Positions 14,143 through 21,784 of a stretch of DNA of 25,347 bases are shown here, piece after piece. The notes below the pieces were generated by a model. It saw nothing but the letters and a program-made list of their open reading frames with translations, had not been told where the DNA came from and did not search any database. Every line of letters begins with the position of its first letter. Position 1 is the stretch's first letter. The position numbers and the translations under genes are program-made. Source of the DNA: Streptomyces rubellomurinus (GTDB lineage: Bacteria > Actinomycetota > Actinomycetes > Streptomycetales > Streptomycetaceae); NCBI RefSeq assembly GCF_000961885.1, contig NZ_JZKH01000104.1, positions 1 through 25,347 on the forward strand, given 5' to 3'.

Positions 14143-14649
14143 TCAGCCGAAGATCGCGGTGGGGTCCCCGGTGAACCAGGTGTTGTCGATGCGCAGCCGC
14201 CGGATCACCCAGCGGTCGCCGTCGCGGACCAGCTCCACGTCGTAGGGGTTCTTCAGCAGCGCGTGGGTGGCCGGATCGGCGACGAGCAGGTGCTGCGCCT
14301 CCACCAGGGCGGTCAGCCGGGCGGTGTCGCCGTCGACGACGATCCGCGGGTTGGTGACCTGGTGGGTGGTGTCGACCCGGCCGGTGAACATCGCCAGGAT
14401 GGTGTCGACGATGAACTCCCGCCCGGTCATCAGCGGCGGCTCGCCGCCCCACTTGGCGGCGGCGGGGCGGAAGTCCAGCTCGGCGTCGGCGGCGAAGGCC
14501 GAGGCGAACAGCTCCCTGTCCTTCAGGTCCTGCCCGAGGCCGAAGCGGTAGAGCGCGTCGGTGATCTCCGCGCGGTCGCGCAGTTCGGCGACGACGGCGG
14601 CGGTGTCGTCGGCGGGCGCGGTCAGGGCACGGTCGCGGGTGACGTCCAT
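14143..14649 (-). CDS. SnoaL/NTF2-like small alpha+beta barrel protein
   Basis: This 168-residue cytosolic protein matches the SnoaL-like / nuclear transport factor 2 fold. A helical N-terminus (AAVVAELRDRAEITDALYRF) is followed by GLGQDLKDRELFASAFAADA, the family's typical pattern, and later strands include TTHQVTNPRIVVDGDTARL and YDVELVRDGDRWVIRRLRID. Such proteins act as isomerases, cyclases, dehydratases or ligand binders; the active-site residues do not define a reaction here. The ATG at 14649 has GAGGAG at the right distance; an upstream extension to 14742 lacks support. It lies 96 bp before the FadR-family gene on the same strand, with the tandem repeats between them, so it is probably a separate unit. 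An inverted repeat sits 94 bp upstream. Confidence 0.85.
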   Translation of the reverse strand: MDVTRDRALTAPADDTAAVVAELRDRAEITDALYRFGLGQDLKDRELFASAFAADAELDFRPAAAKWGGEPPLMTGREFIVDTILAMFTGRVDTTHQVTNPRIVVDGDTARLTALVEAQHLLVADPATHALLKNPYDVELVRDGDRWVIRRLRIDNTWFTGDPTAIFG

Positions 14650-14742
14650 GGGGCTCTCCTCAGCGGGTCGGATCCGGTGGTGTCCCGGGCAGCTCCGATC
14701 CTGCTGCGCGCCGCAGGAGGCATCAACGCCCTTCTGCGTCAT

Positions 14743-14767
14743 GATCGTTGAGCTCGACTCAACGATC
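14743..14767. promoter_or_regulatory. 10-bp inverted repeat between HAD and SnoaL-like genes
   Basis: GATCGTTGAG (14743-14752) and CTCAACGATC (14758-14767) form perfect arms around CTCGA. The position, 12 bases past the HAD stop on the minus strand, fits a terminator. The arms are only about half GC and contain TTGAG/CTCAA half-sites as in MarR- or TetR-type operators, and the site lies upstream of the SnoaL-like gene, so an operator role is also possible. Confidence 0.5.
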
Positions 14768-14778
14768 GGCCGCGGCTC

Positions 14779-15612
14779 TCACCGCCCCGCGAAGAGCCGC
14801 TCCAGGACGACCGCGACGCCGTCCTCGTCGTTGCCCGCGGTGACCTCGTCCGCGACGGCCAGCAGCTCCTCGTGCGCGTTCGCCATGGCGACGCCGTGCG
14901 CGGCCCAGCCGAACATCGGGACGTCGTTGGGCATGTCGCCGAAGGCGATGGTGTCGGCGGCCCGCACGCCCAGCCGGCGGGCGGCCACGGCGAGCCCGGT
15001 GGCCTTCGACAGGCCGAGCGGCAGCAGCTCCACCACGCCCGCGCCGGCCATCACCGCGCCGACCAGGCCGCCGGCCGCGCTGCGGGCGGCCTCGGCGAGG
15101 GCGTCGTCGGTGAGGCCCGGGTGCTGGATGTAGAGCTTGCTGACCGGGGAGGCGAGCAGTTCGCCGCGCTCGACCCGGACGACCGGCAGGTCCGAGCCGA
15201 TCAGCAGCTCGTACCCGGGCCCGGCCAGCACCTGCCCGTCCAGGCCGTCCTGGTTGGCGGCGACGGCCAGCGGCCCGGTCTCGGCCTCGATCTTCTCGAT
15301 CGCGAGCGCGGCGAGCCGGCGGTCCAGGGTGAGCGAGGTGAGCAGCTTGTGCGCGCCGGCGTCGTAGACCTGGGCGCCCTGGCCGCAGACCGCTATCCCG
15401 GTGTAGCCGATCTCGTCGAAGACCGGCCGGGCCCAGACGGCGGAGCGGCCGGTGACGACGATGTGCAGCGCGCCCGCGCCGGTGGCCGTGGCCAGCGCGG
15501 CGCGGGTGCGCTCGGAGACGGTCTCGGCGCTGGTGAGCAGCGTGCCGTCGAGGTCGGTGGCGACCAGCCGGTAGGGCAGGTCGCCACCTCCGGGCCGTGC
15601 GGTCGAGGTCAC
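14779..15612 (-). CDS. HAD-superfamily phosphatase (Cof type)
   Basis: This 277-residue phosphatase is of the Cof/IIB subgroup. Motif I is ATDLDGTLL (nucleophile and acid aspartates), motif II is VVTGRS, the motif III lysine is in SPVSKLYI, and motif IV is [11 protein letters not shown]. The large C2-type cap lies between motifs II and III. Members hydrolyse sugar phosphates, nucleotide phosphates or flavin intermediates; the substrate cannot be read here. The GTG start at 15612 overlaps the serS stop in GTGA, so translation is probably coupled to serS. A HAD hydrolase directly after serS recurs in actinobacteria as I recall, suggesting a housekeeping role. The first residues ([14 protein letters not shown]) precede the fold. 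Confidence 0.92.
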   Translation of the reverse strand: MTSTARPGGGDLPYRLVATDLDGTLLTSAETVSERTRAALATATGAGALHIVVTGRSAVWARPVFDEIGYTGIAVCGQGAQVYDAGAHKLLTSLTLDRRLAALAIEKIEAETGPLAVAANQDGLDGQVLAGPGYELLIGSDLPVVRVERGELLASPVSKLYIQHPGLTDDALAEAARSAAGGLVGAVMAGAGVVELLPLGLSKATGLAVAARRLGVRAADTIAFGDMPNDVPMFGWAAHGVAMANAHEELLAVADEVTAGNDEDGVAVVLERLFAGR

Positions 15613-16883
15613 TTGACCGGCTCGAGGACGGTCCGCCCGCCGAGGAACGGCCGCAGCGCCTCGGGCACGACGACCGAGCCGTCCGCCTGCTGGTGGTTCT
15701 CCAGGATCGCCACGATGGTGCGCGGGATCGCGACCAGGGTGCCGTTCAGGGTGGCGAGCGGGCGGGTCTTGCCCTCCTCGCGCATCCGGATCGACAGCCG
15801 GCGGGCCTGGTACTCGGTGGTGTTGGAGGTCGAGGTGACCTCGCGGTACTTGCCCTGGGTGGGGATCCACGCCTCGATGTCGAACTTGCGCGCGGCCGAG
15901 GCGCCGAGGTCGCCGGAGGCGACGTCGATCACCCGGTAGGGCAGCTCCAGGGCGTTGAGGAAGTCCTTCTCCCACTGGAGCAGCCGGCGGTGCTCGTTCT
16001 CCGCGTCCTCGGGAGTGGTGTAGACGAACATCTCCACCTTCTCGAACTGGTGGACGCGGATGATGCCGCGGGTGTCCTTGCCGTAGGTGCCGGCCTCGCG
16101 GCGGAAGCAGGACGAGTAGCCGGCGTAGCGCAGCGGCAGCTTCTCGGCGTCGATGATCTCGTCCATGTGGTACGCCGCGAGCGGCACCTCGCTGGTGCCG
16201 ACCAGGTACCGGTCGTCCTCGGCGAGGTGGTAGACGTTCTCGGCGGCCTGGCCGAGGAACCCGGTGCCGTCCATGGCGGCCGGGCGGACCAGGGTCGGGG
16301 TGATCATCGGGACGAAGCCGGCCGCGGTGGCCTGGGCGATCGCCATGTTGACGAGGCCGAGCTCCAGCAGGGCGCCGACGCCGGTCAGGTAGTAGGAGCG
16401 GGCGCCGGCGACCTTGGCGCCGCGCTCGGTGTCGATCGCGCCGAGGATCTGGCCCAGCTCGACGTGGTCGCGGGGCTCGAAGCCCTCGGCGGCGAAGTCG
16501 CGCGGGGTGCCGATCTCCTCAAGGGTGACGAAGTCCTCCTCGCCGCCGACCGGGGCGGCCGGGTCGATGAGGTTCGCCAGCGAGCGGAGCAGGCGGTCGG
16601 CCTCCTCCTTGGCGGCGCTCTGCTCGGCGTCGGCGGCCTTGACCTCGGCGGCCAGGTCCTTGGTGCGCTGCAGCAGGGCGGCCTTCTCGTCGCCCTTGGC
16701 CTGGGCGACCTGCTTGCCGAGCACCCGCTGCTCGTTGCGCAGTTCGTCGAAGCGACTGCCCGAGGACCGGCGCCGCTCGTCGGCGGAGAGGAGGGCGTCG
16801 ACGACGTCGACGTCCTCGCCACGGACGCGCTGCGAGGCGCGCACTCGGTCAGGGTCCTCACGGAGCAGGCGAAGGTCAATCAC
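15609..16883 (-). CDS. serS: Seryl-tRNA synthetase
   Basis: This 424-residue class II aminoacyl-tRNA synthetase charges tRNA-Ser in the cytosol. The N-terminal tRNA-binding coiled coil spans about 30-100 (rich in E, K, A and [21 protein letters not shown]). Motif 2 is [20 protein letters not shown] with the ATP-binding arginine pair, and motif 3 is [20 protein letters not shown]. The QFEKVEMF serine-pocket block is present. The GTG at 16883 begins [15 protein letters not shown], the standard N-terminus. Eleven more upstream codons are open but not conserved. No Shine-Dalgarno sequence precedes the GTG, and a TACGCT -10-like hexamer ends seven bases before it, suggesting leaderless translation. 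The upstream interval is filled with DnaA boxes. Confidence 0.97.
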   Translation of the reverse strand: MIDLRLLREDPDRVRASQRVRGEDVDVVDALLSADERRRSSGSRFDELRNEQRVLGKQVAQAKGDEKAALLQRTKDLAAEVKAADAEQSAAKEEADRLLRSLANLIDPAAPVGGEEDFVTLEEIGTPRDFAAEGFEPRDHVELGQILGAIDTERGAKVAGARSYYLTGVGALLELGLVNMAIAQATAAGFVPMITPTLVRPAAMDGTGFLGQAAENVYHLAEDDRYLVGTSEVPLAAYHMDEIIDAEKLPLRYAGYSSCFRREAGTYGKDTRGIIRVHQFEKVEMFVYTTPEDAENEHRRLLQWEKDFLNALELPYRVIDVASGDLGASAARKFDIEAWIPTQGKYREVTSTSNTTEYQARRLSIRMREEGKTRPLATLNGTLVAIPRTIVAILENHQQADGSVVVPEALRPFLGGRTVLEPVK

Positions 16884-16890
16884 AGGGCCT

Positions 16891-16896
16891 AGCGTA
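16891..16896 (-). promoter_or_regulatory. Candidate -10 of a leaderless serS transcript
   Basis: Read on the minus strand this is TACGCT, matching TAnnnT, with seven bases to the GTG of serS. The intervening bases hold no ribosome site. The -35 region is not clear. It resembles the TACGTT before the first ABC transporter gene at 8452. Confidence 0.45.
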
Positions 16897-16933
16897 CCGG
16901 GCGGCCGCTTCTCCACCGGTACCGGTTTTCCCC

Positions 16934-17025
16934 TGGGGATAACTCCGCCCCGCCTGTGGATAACCCCTGTGGGGAAACCGGCGGATCCGGGTTATCCACA
17001 GGTCCGGGGCCGGGGCTGTGGATCG
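16934..17025. promoter_or_regulatory. DnaA-box cluster I (serS upstream region)
   Basis: Perfect TTATCCACA boxes lie at 16955-16963 (minus) and 16992-17000 (plus), facing each other 28 bp apart. Weaker boxes lie at 16934-16942 (TTATCCCCA, minus), 16968-16976 (TTCCCCACA, minus) and 17017-17025 (CGATCCACA, minus). This is part of the 515-bp gene-free stretch 16884-17398 between serS and pheA, in which I see no gene. DnaA boxes in Streptomyces typically read TTGTCCACA or TTATCCACA. Confidence 0.75.
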
Positions 17026-17062
17026 ATGGGGAAGATCACCCTCCGCCAACCCGAACCGCTGA

Positions 17063-17083
17063 ATTGAGGTTTCAAACCTCAAT
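17063..17083. promoter_or_regulatory. 21-bp near-perfect palindrome (orphan operator candidate)
   Basis: Arms ATTGAGGTTT (17063-17072) and AAACCTCAAT (17074-17083) are perfectly complementary around one central C. The arms are AT-richer than the surroundings, which is typical of a dimeric repressor site (MarR- or TetR-like) and unlike terminators here. It lies between the two DnaA-box clusters, about 180 bp upstream of serS, with no regulator gene beside it. Confidence 0.6.
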
Positions 17084-17237
17084 GGACCCACTCAGGCGAG
17101 GGAATTGAAGCACTCGCACGGGTGATTTGCAGGCAACCGGGTGACTCTGGTCCGATAAGTCATATCTGAGACGCAAACCGATGGTCCGACCAGTTCTGGG
17201 CAATGGCTATACCGGTTTGTCGACTCGGGCCCGGACC

Positions 17238-17314
17238 TGTGGATAACTTCCGGCTGTGGACAGTGGACGGCCCTGTGGACAGCGGGCCCCGGGCCCGCCG
17301 GGCCCTGTGGACGA
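17238..17314 (-). promoter_or_regulatory. DnaA-box cluster II
   Basis: Four good boxes all point the same way (minus): TTATCCACA at 17238-17246, CTGTCCACA at 17255-17263 and 17274-17282, and TCGTCCACA at 17306-17314. A weaker box lies at 17262-17270. The start-to-start spacings of 17, 19 and 32 bp suit cooperative loading of a DnaA filament. Between this cluster and cluster I the DNA (17041-17220) is clearly AT-richer. No gene is recognised, and an 83-codon frame from 17203 has no ribosome site or coding bias. Confidence 0.78.
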
Positions 17315-17398
17315 CGGTGCGGTCACCCGCCCGCCCCGATCGGGGCGATCGAAAACAGTCGGAAAAGGCCGGAAAGACGGCAGGTGTCGATCAGGCGA

Positions 17399-18334
17399 TC
17401 AGGCGTCCGCGCGCCCGTCCAGGCAGCGGGAGAGCCAGTCCGAGGCCGCGGTGAAATCGGCGTCCGAGGTTCCGGGCCGCCGTCCGGTCGACGGCTGCCG
17501 GTCGGCGCGCGGATAGGAGCCGAGGAAGCGCACCTGCGGGCAGATCCGCTTGAGGCCCATCATCGCCTCGCCCACCCGCCGCTCGGACAGGTGCCCCTCG
17601 CAGTCGATCAGGAAGCAGTAGTTGCCCAGGCCCTCGCCGGTCGGCCGGGACTCGATCCGCATCAGGTTGATCCCGCGCACCGCGAACTCCTGCAGCAGCT
17701 CCAGCAGCGCACCCGGGTGGTCGTCCGGCAGCCAGACCACCATCGAGGTCTTGTCCGCGCCGGTCGCCGAGGAGATCCGCCCCGGGCGGCCGACCAGGAC
17801 GAACCGGGTGGTCGCGCTCCTCGCGTCCGCGATGTCCTTGACCAGCGGGTCCAGCCCGTAGATCGGCGCCGCGAACTCGCCCGCGAACGCCGCGTCGTAG
17901 CGCCCCTCGGAGACCAGCCGCGCGCCGTCCGCGTTGGAGGCCGCCGACTCCCAGACGGCGTCCGGCAGGTTGGCCGCCAGCCAGCGGCGCACCTGCGGCT
18001 GGGCCACCGGGTGACTGGTCACCGTCTTGATCCCGGCCAGCTCGGTGCCCGGGCGCACCAGCAGCGCGAAGGCGATCGGCAGCAGCACCTCTCGGTAGAT
18101 CATCAGCGGTGCGCCGGAGGCGAGTTCGTCGTTGGTCGCGGTGACCGCGCCCTCGACGGAGTTCTCGATCGGCACGAACGCCCCGGACGCCTCCCCACCG
18201 CGCACCGCGTCCAGCGCCAGCGCCACCGAGGACAGCGGCACCAGCTCCCGGGTCGCCGCCTCCGGCAGGGTGTGCAGCGCCGCCTCGGTGAAGGTGCCGG
18301 CCGGGCCGAGGTAGGTGTAGCGGGTGGCCGACAT
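17399..18334 (-). CDS. pheA: Prephenate dehydratase
   Basis: This 311-residue monofunctional enzyme converts prephenate to phenylpyruvate in phenylalanine synthesis. The catalytic PDT domain starts at once (YTYLGPAGTFTEAAL) and includes GAFVPIENSVEGAV, the substrate block VTSHPVAQPQVRRWL, and the catalytic Thr in TTRFVLVGR. The C-terminal ACT domain (about 200-285) has GALLELLQEFAVRGINLMRI followed by ESRPT, the motif for feedback control by phenylalanine. About 30 residues follow the ACT domain and look variable. The ATG at 18334 has CCGGAGG just before it; a TTG 18 bp upstream is less likely. There is no chorismate mutase domain, as expected for actinobacteria. It precedes serS on the same strand, but the 515-bp DnaA-box interval separates them. 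Confidence 0.96.
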   Translation of the reverse strand: MSATRYTYLGPAGTFTEAALHTLPEAATRELVPLSSVALALDAVRGGEASGAFVPIENSVEGAVTATNDELASGAPLMIYREVLLPIAFALLVRPGTELAGIKTVTSHPVAQPQVRRWLAANLPDAVWESAASNADGARLVSEGRYDAAFAGEFAAPIYGLDPLVKDIADARSATTRFVLVGRPGRISSATGADKTSMVVWLPDDHPGALLELLQEFAVRGINLMRIESRPTGEGLGNYCFLIDCEGHLSERRVGEAMMGLKRICPQVRFLGSYPRADRQPSTGRRPGTSDADFTAASDWLSRCLDGRADA

Positions 18335-18374
18335 TGACGCCTCCGGTGGCAACGGGGAAGACAGGTGCGGGACG

Positions 18375-18412
18375 GGCCCGCGCAGTCACCCTAACGATTC
18401 CGCGCGCGGGCC
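18375..18412 (-). terminator. Hairpin after the DyP gene
   Basis: GGCCCGCGC (18375-18383) pairs perfectly with GCGCGGGCC (18404-18412) over a 20-base loop. On the minus strand it lies 44 bp beyond the DyP peroxidase stop and 41 bp before the pheA start, so it probably ends the copper block's transcript. Confidence 0.5.
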
Positions 18413-18455
18413 ATCGCGGTGTCCCAACGGACGGGACAGCAGCGGGGCCGCTGTG

Positions 18456-19718
18456 CTATCCGTCGACGAGCTGCTGCCCCAGGTACCCGCCGGCCGGCAC
18501 GCCCGGCAGCACCGCGTACAGCCCGCTCGCCTCGTGCCGCAGGAAGCGGGAGAGCCCGTCGCCCCGGGAGAGCTTGCGCTGCACCGGGGTGAAGCCGTTG
18601 CGCGGATCGGCCTGGAAGGCGAGGAAGAGCAGCCCGGCGTCCGGCGAGCCGTCCGCCGCCGGCCCGTCGTGGTACGAGAAGCCGCGCCGCAGCATGGCCG
18701 CCCCGCCGTTGGCGGCCGGGGCGGCGACCCGGATGTGCGCGTCGGCGGGGATCGCCAGCGCGCCGTCCGGGCCCTGGGCCGCGAGGTCCACCGGAGTGTG
18801 CTCGCCGGCGCCCGCGGGCGCGCCGAGCGGCGCGCCGTCCGCCTTGCGCCGTCCGATCACCCGCTCCTGCCGGTCCACCGGCAGCGCCTCCCAGTGGTCC
18901 AGCAGCATCCGGATGCGGCGGAACACCAGGTACGAGCCGCCGGCCAGCCAGTCCGGCCGGTCGCCGCCGGGCGCGCAGAACACCTTGGCGGCGAAGCCGT
19001 CCTCGCCCGGCCTGGGGTTGTTGGTGCCGTCGATCTGGCCCATCAGGTTGCGGCCGGTCATCGGCCGCGCGGTGGCGCCCGGGGTGCGGGCGAAGCCGGC
19101 CGACTGCCAGCGCAGGGACGCCGCCCCGGCCGCCAGCCGCTGCAGCACCCGCAGCGCGTGCACCGCGACGAGGGCGTCGTCCGCGCCGATCTGGACGAAC
19201 AGGTCGCCGTCGCTGCGGGCCGCGTCCAGCGCGTCGCCCGGGAAGGCGGGCAGCGGGTCGAGCGCGGCCGGGCGGCGGTCGGCCAGCCCCGCCTTGTCGA
19301 ACAGCGGGGTGCCGACGCCGACCGTGAGGGTGAGCGAGCAGGGCCCGGCGTCCAGGGCGACCTGGTTGTCGAACTCCTCGGCCGGCTCCCCGGCGGTCAG
19401 CCGCTCGGCGGCCTTCGACCAGCGCTGGAACAGGCTGCGCAGCCCGTCCCGGCCGAGGCCGTCGACCAGGTCGAAGGCGGCCAGCTGGACCCTGGCCTGC
19501 TGCGGTTCCAGGATCCCGGCCTGGTGCTCCCCGTGGAACGGCACCCGCGCCGAGCCGAGGGCGCCGCCCGCCGGCTCGTCGACGCCGCCGGTCCGGGCGT
19601 AGGCGACCGCCACGCCCGCGCCGGCGCCCGCCAGCAGCCCGGCGCCGGCGGTGCCGAGCAGCGCCCGCCGGGTGAAGCCGGTCCGCCCGATGACGGTGCC
19701 GGTGGTGTCGTCGTCCAT
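18456..19718 (-). CDS. dtpA: Tat-exported DyP-type haem peroxidase (DtpA/EfeB-like)
   Basis: This 420-residue dye-decolourising peroxidase is exported folded by the Tat system: the signal TGFTRRALLGTAGAGLLAG has the twin arginine and a hydrophobic core. The family signature GxxDG is present as GQIDGTNNP near residue 230 and carries the catalytic Asp. The probable haem-ligating His is near 327 in DAHIRVAAP, and the distal Arg is in LRRGFSYHDG near 343. C-terminal FQADPRNGFTPVQRKLSRGD is typical of EfeB/DtpA. It starts four bases after the CopC-CopD stop, so it is co-translated with the copper genes. In Streptomyces lividans the equivalent DtpA acts with Sco, ECuC and the copper oxidase GlxA in copper-dependent morphogenesis; the symbol rests on this shared context. 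An EfeUOB-type iron role is less likely because no EfeO/EfeU genes are present. Confidence 0.92.
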   Translation of the reverse strand: MDDDTTGTVIGRTGFTRRALLGTAGAGLLAGAGAGVAVAYARTGGVDEPAGGALGSARVPFHGEHQAGILEPQQARVQLAAFDLVDGLGRDGLRSLFQRWSKAAERLTAGEPAEEFDNQVALDAGPCSLTLTVGVGTPLFDKAGLADRRPAALDPLPAFPGDALDAARSDGDLFVQIGADDALVAVHALRVLQRLAAGAASLRWQSAGFARTPGATARPMTGRNLMGQIDGTNNPRPGEDGFAAKVFCAPGGDRPDWLAGGSYLVFRRIRMLLDHWEALPVDRQERVIGRRKADGAPLGAPAGAGEHTPVDLAAQGPDGALAIPADAHIRVAAPAANGGAAMLRRGFSYHDGPAADGSPDAGLLFLAFQADPRNGFTPVQRKLSRGDGLSRFLRHEASGLYAVLPGVPAGGYLGQQLVDG

Positions 19719-19722
19719 CGCG

Positions 19723-21771
19723 TCAGCCGATCCTGAACTGCTGGGTGGGGGTGGTCTGGTCGATGTCGGAGGAGCGGATCTGCACCGAGACGACCCAGGT
19801 GCCGGCCAGCGGCAGCTGCGTGGTGCCCGTCCAGCGGCCGGTGCCGGCGGCGGTGAGCGCGACCGGCAGCGGGCCGAGGTCGCGGTCCGGCAGGGTGAAG
19901 GCCAGCTGCACCTCGGGCACCTCCACCGGCTGCCCGTCCGCGCCGTCCAGGGCGAGCTTCACCTCGTTGGAGCCGGTCCGGGCCGGGTTGAGCGAGACGG
20001 TCGCGGTGCCCTTGGCGTTCGGGGTGCGGCCCTTGGTGTCGTACGGGAGCTTCAGCTCCACCGTGCGGCCCGGCTCGGTCTGCGGGGCGCCGCCCGCGCT
20101 GCCCGCGCCGGCCGCCGGGGCCGCGGCCCCGGCCGCCTTGACCTCGCCCGCCACCCGCCCGGGCGGGGAGTTGGTGAGCATCGTGGTGACCGCCAGCACC
20201 GCCACCGCGACCAGCGCCTCCACCAGCACCGAGCGGCGCAGCCCGGCCCGGGTCGGGGTCAGCCCGCGCTCGCGCCCGGCGCTCTCCCGGGCGGCCCGCT
20301 GCCGGGCCAGCTGCGCCTGCCGGGCCGGGTCCTCGGCGTGCGCGGCGACCGCGACCGGCTCGGGCAGCTCGGCCCGCTCCGCCTCGACGGGCCGCACCTC
20401 CGCGGCCTCGTCGGGGGCCGAGCGCAGCCGGGCCAGCCAGGAGCGGGACATCCAGGCGACGCCGAGCATCGCCGCCACGCAGCCGGTCTTCACCAGCAGC
20501 AGCCGCCCGTAGTCGGTGCCGGTCAGCGCGCCCCAGCTGCCCAGGCCGCGCCAGGACTGGTAGACGCCGGTGACGACCAGCACGGCCACGGCCCCGAAGG
20601 CGATCTTCGAGAAGCGGTCCACCACCTCGGCGCCGACGCCCTCGCGCAGCGCGACCAGCAGCGCGGCCAGGCCGCCCAGCCACAGCGCCATCGCGATCAG
20701 GTGCAGCATGCCGAACGGCAGCGCCAGCGCGACCTGGATGCCCACCGAGGCGTGGTCGGCGCCGACCCAGGTCGCCGAGAGGGCGATCGCCAGCACCGAC
20801 CCGGCGACGCCTAGGCCGAGCCGGGCCTCGCGCTGCGGCCGCTCGGCGGCCCGCCGCTCCAGCTCGCGCAGCTCCGCCGCCTCGGCGTCCTCCTCCGCGG
20901 GGACCTCCGCGGGGACCTCCGCGTCCTGGGCCGGCAGCGGCCGGGGCGGCTGCCCCAGCTGGCCGACCAGCAGCGACAGGAACACCCCGCCCGCGGCGAG
21001 CAGCAGCAGCCGGGCGGCCAGCGCGGTGCCGATCCGCTCGTCCAGGGTGGCGCGCACCAGCGACAGGTCGAAGGCCTGGCCGATCCCCGAGCCGCGCTCG
21101 TACGGGCCGCGCAGCATCAGGACCGCGACGGTGGAGACCAGCAGCGCCGTCCAGCCGGTCATCAGCAGCCGCTGCACCGGCCGCCGGGCCGTCCCGCCCG
21201 GCCAGCAGATCAGCACGAAGGCGGCCACCCCGGCCAGCAGCGCGAACGCCCCGTACGCGATGGTGCGCCCGGTGCCGTACAGCGCGGCGACCAGGCCGTC
21301 CGCGTCGGCGCCCTGCAGGGCGGTGGCGGAGACCGAGGTGTCCGAGGGCGCGCCGATGGAGAAGGTGAACGCCCCGCCGACCGGGTGCGAGTCCGCCGAG
21401 ACGGCCCGCCAGGCGACGGTGTACGTGCCGTTGGCGAGCCCGGAGTTCAGCCCGACCCGGGCGGTGTTGCCCCGGCCGTCCGCGTGCGCGGGGTTGCCGG
21501 CGTCGACGGCCTTCCCGGCCGGGTCGAGGACCCGGACGGAGTCGCCCGACAGCGAGACCTCCTCGCTGAAGGTCAGCGTGACGGCCTGCGGGGCGGCGGC
21601 GACCACCGAGTTCTGCTTCGGGTCGGTGGATTCCAGGGTGGCGTGCGCGGCGGCCGGGCCGGCGGCGGCGAGCATCAGCGCGAGCAGCGCGCCGAGCGCC
21701 CCGACGAGCCCGGCGATCCGGCGGCGGGCGCTGCGGTGCCTGGTGCTGCGGCGGTGGGCGGCCTTCTCCAT
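19723..21771 (-). CDS. CopC-CopD fusion copper protein
   Basis: This 682-residue protein has a signal peptide with a basic start and cleavage near PAAA-H43, so the mature protein begins with His, as in CopC copper sites. The CopC beta-barrel follows (HATLESTDPKQNSVV, TLTFSEEVSL, DSHPVGGAFTFSIG) to about residue 140. A CopD-like membrane domain with about eight helices covers about 160-475, with an acidic repeat insert near 285 (AEVPAEVPAEEDAE). A ninth helix (VEALVAVAVLAVTTMLTN, around 520) leads to a C-terminal extracytoplasmic beta-domain (about 560-680, YtkA-like). It probably binds Cu in the periplasm-like space and moves it across the membrane or hands it on. It lies 13 bp after the PCu(A)C gene and four bp before DyP, firmly in the operon. 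Confidence 0.93.
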   Translation of the reverse strand: MEKAAHRRSTRHRSARRRIAGLVGALGALLALMLAAAGPAAAHATLESTDPKQNSVVAAAPQAVTLTFSEEVSLSGDSVRVLDPAGKAVDAGNPAHADGRGNTARVGLNSGLANGTYTVAWRAVSADSHPVGGAFTFSIGAPSDTSVSATALQGADADGLVAALYGTGRTIAYGAFALLAGVAAFVLICWPGGTARRPVQRLLMTGWTALLVSTVAVLMLRGPYERGSGIGQAFDLSLVRATLDERIGTALAARLLLLAAGGVFLSLLVGQLGQPPRPLPAQDAEVPAEVPAEEDAEAAELRELERRAAERPQREARLGLGVAGSVLAIALSATWVGADHASVGIQVALALPFGMLHLIAMALWLGGLAALLVALREGVGAEVVDRFSKIAFGAVAVLVVTGVYQSWRGLGSWGALTGTDYGRLLLVKTGCVAAMLGVAWMSRSWLARLRSAPDEAAEVRPVEAERAELPEPVAVAAHAEDPARQAQLARQRAARESAGRERGLTPTRAGLRRSVLVEALVAVAVLAVTTMLTNSPPGRVAGEVKAAGAAAPAAGAGSAGGAPQTEPGRTVELKLPYDTKGRTPNAKGTATVSLNPARTGSNEVKLALDGADGQPVEVPEVQLAFTLPDRDLGPLPVALTAAGTGRWTGTTQLPLAGTWVVSVQIRSSDIDQTTPTQQFRIG
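20892..20923. repeat. 12-bp tandem repeat inside the copC-copD gene
   Basis: CCTCCGCGGGGA occurs at 20892-20903 and 20904-20915, with a partial third copy to 20923. It encodes the repeated AEVP tetrapeptides of a cytoplasmic or linker loop. In-frame unit changes would alter loop length without breaking the gene. Confidence 0.8.
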
Positions 21772-21784
21772 GCTGGCGGGTCCT

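Noticed and set aside
16884..17398. The chromosomal origin oriC
   Set aside because: DnaA boxes are plentiful but dnaA and dnaN do not flank the interval, and it is about half the usual Streptomyces oriC size. A satellite DnaA-box cluster fits better.
17203..17454. An 83-codon plus-strand frame in the pheA-serS interval
   Set aside because: It is made largely of the DnaA-box repeats, lacks a ribosome site and coding bias, and runs into the pheA 3' end.
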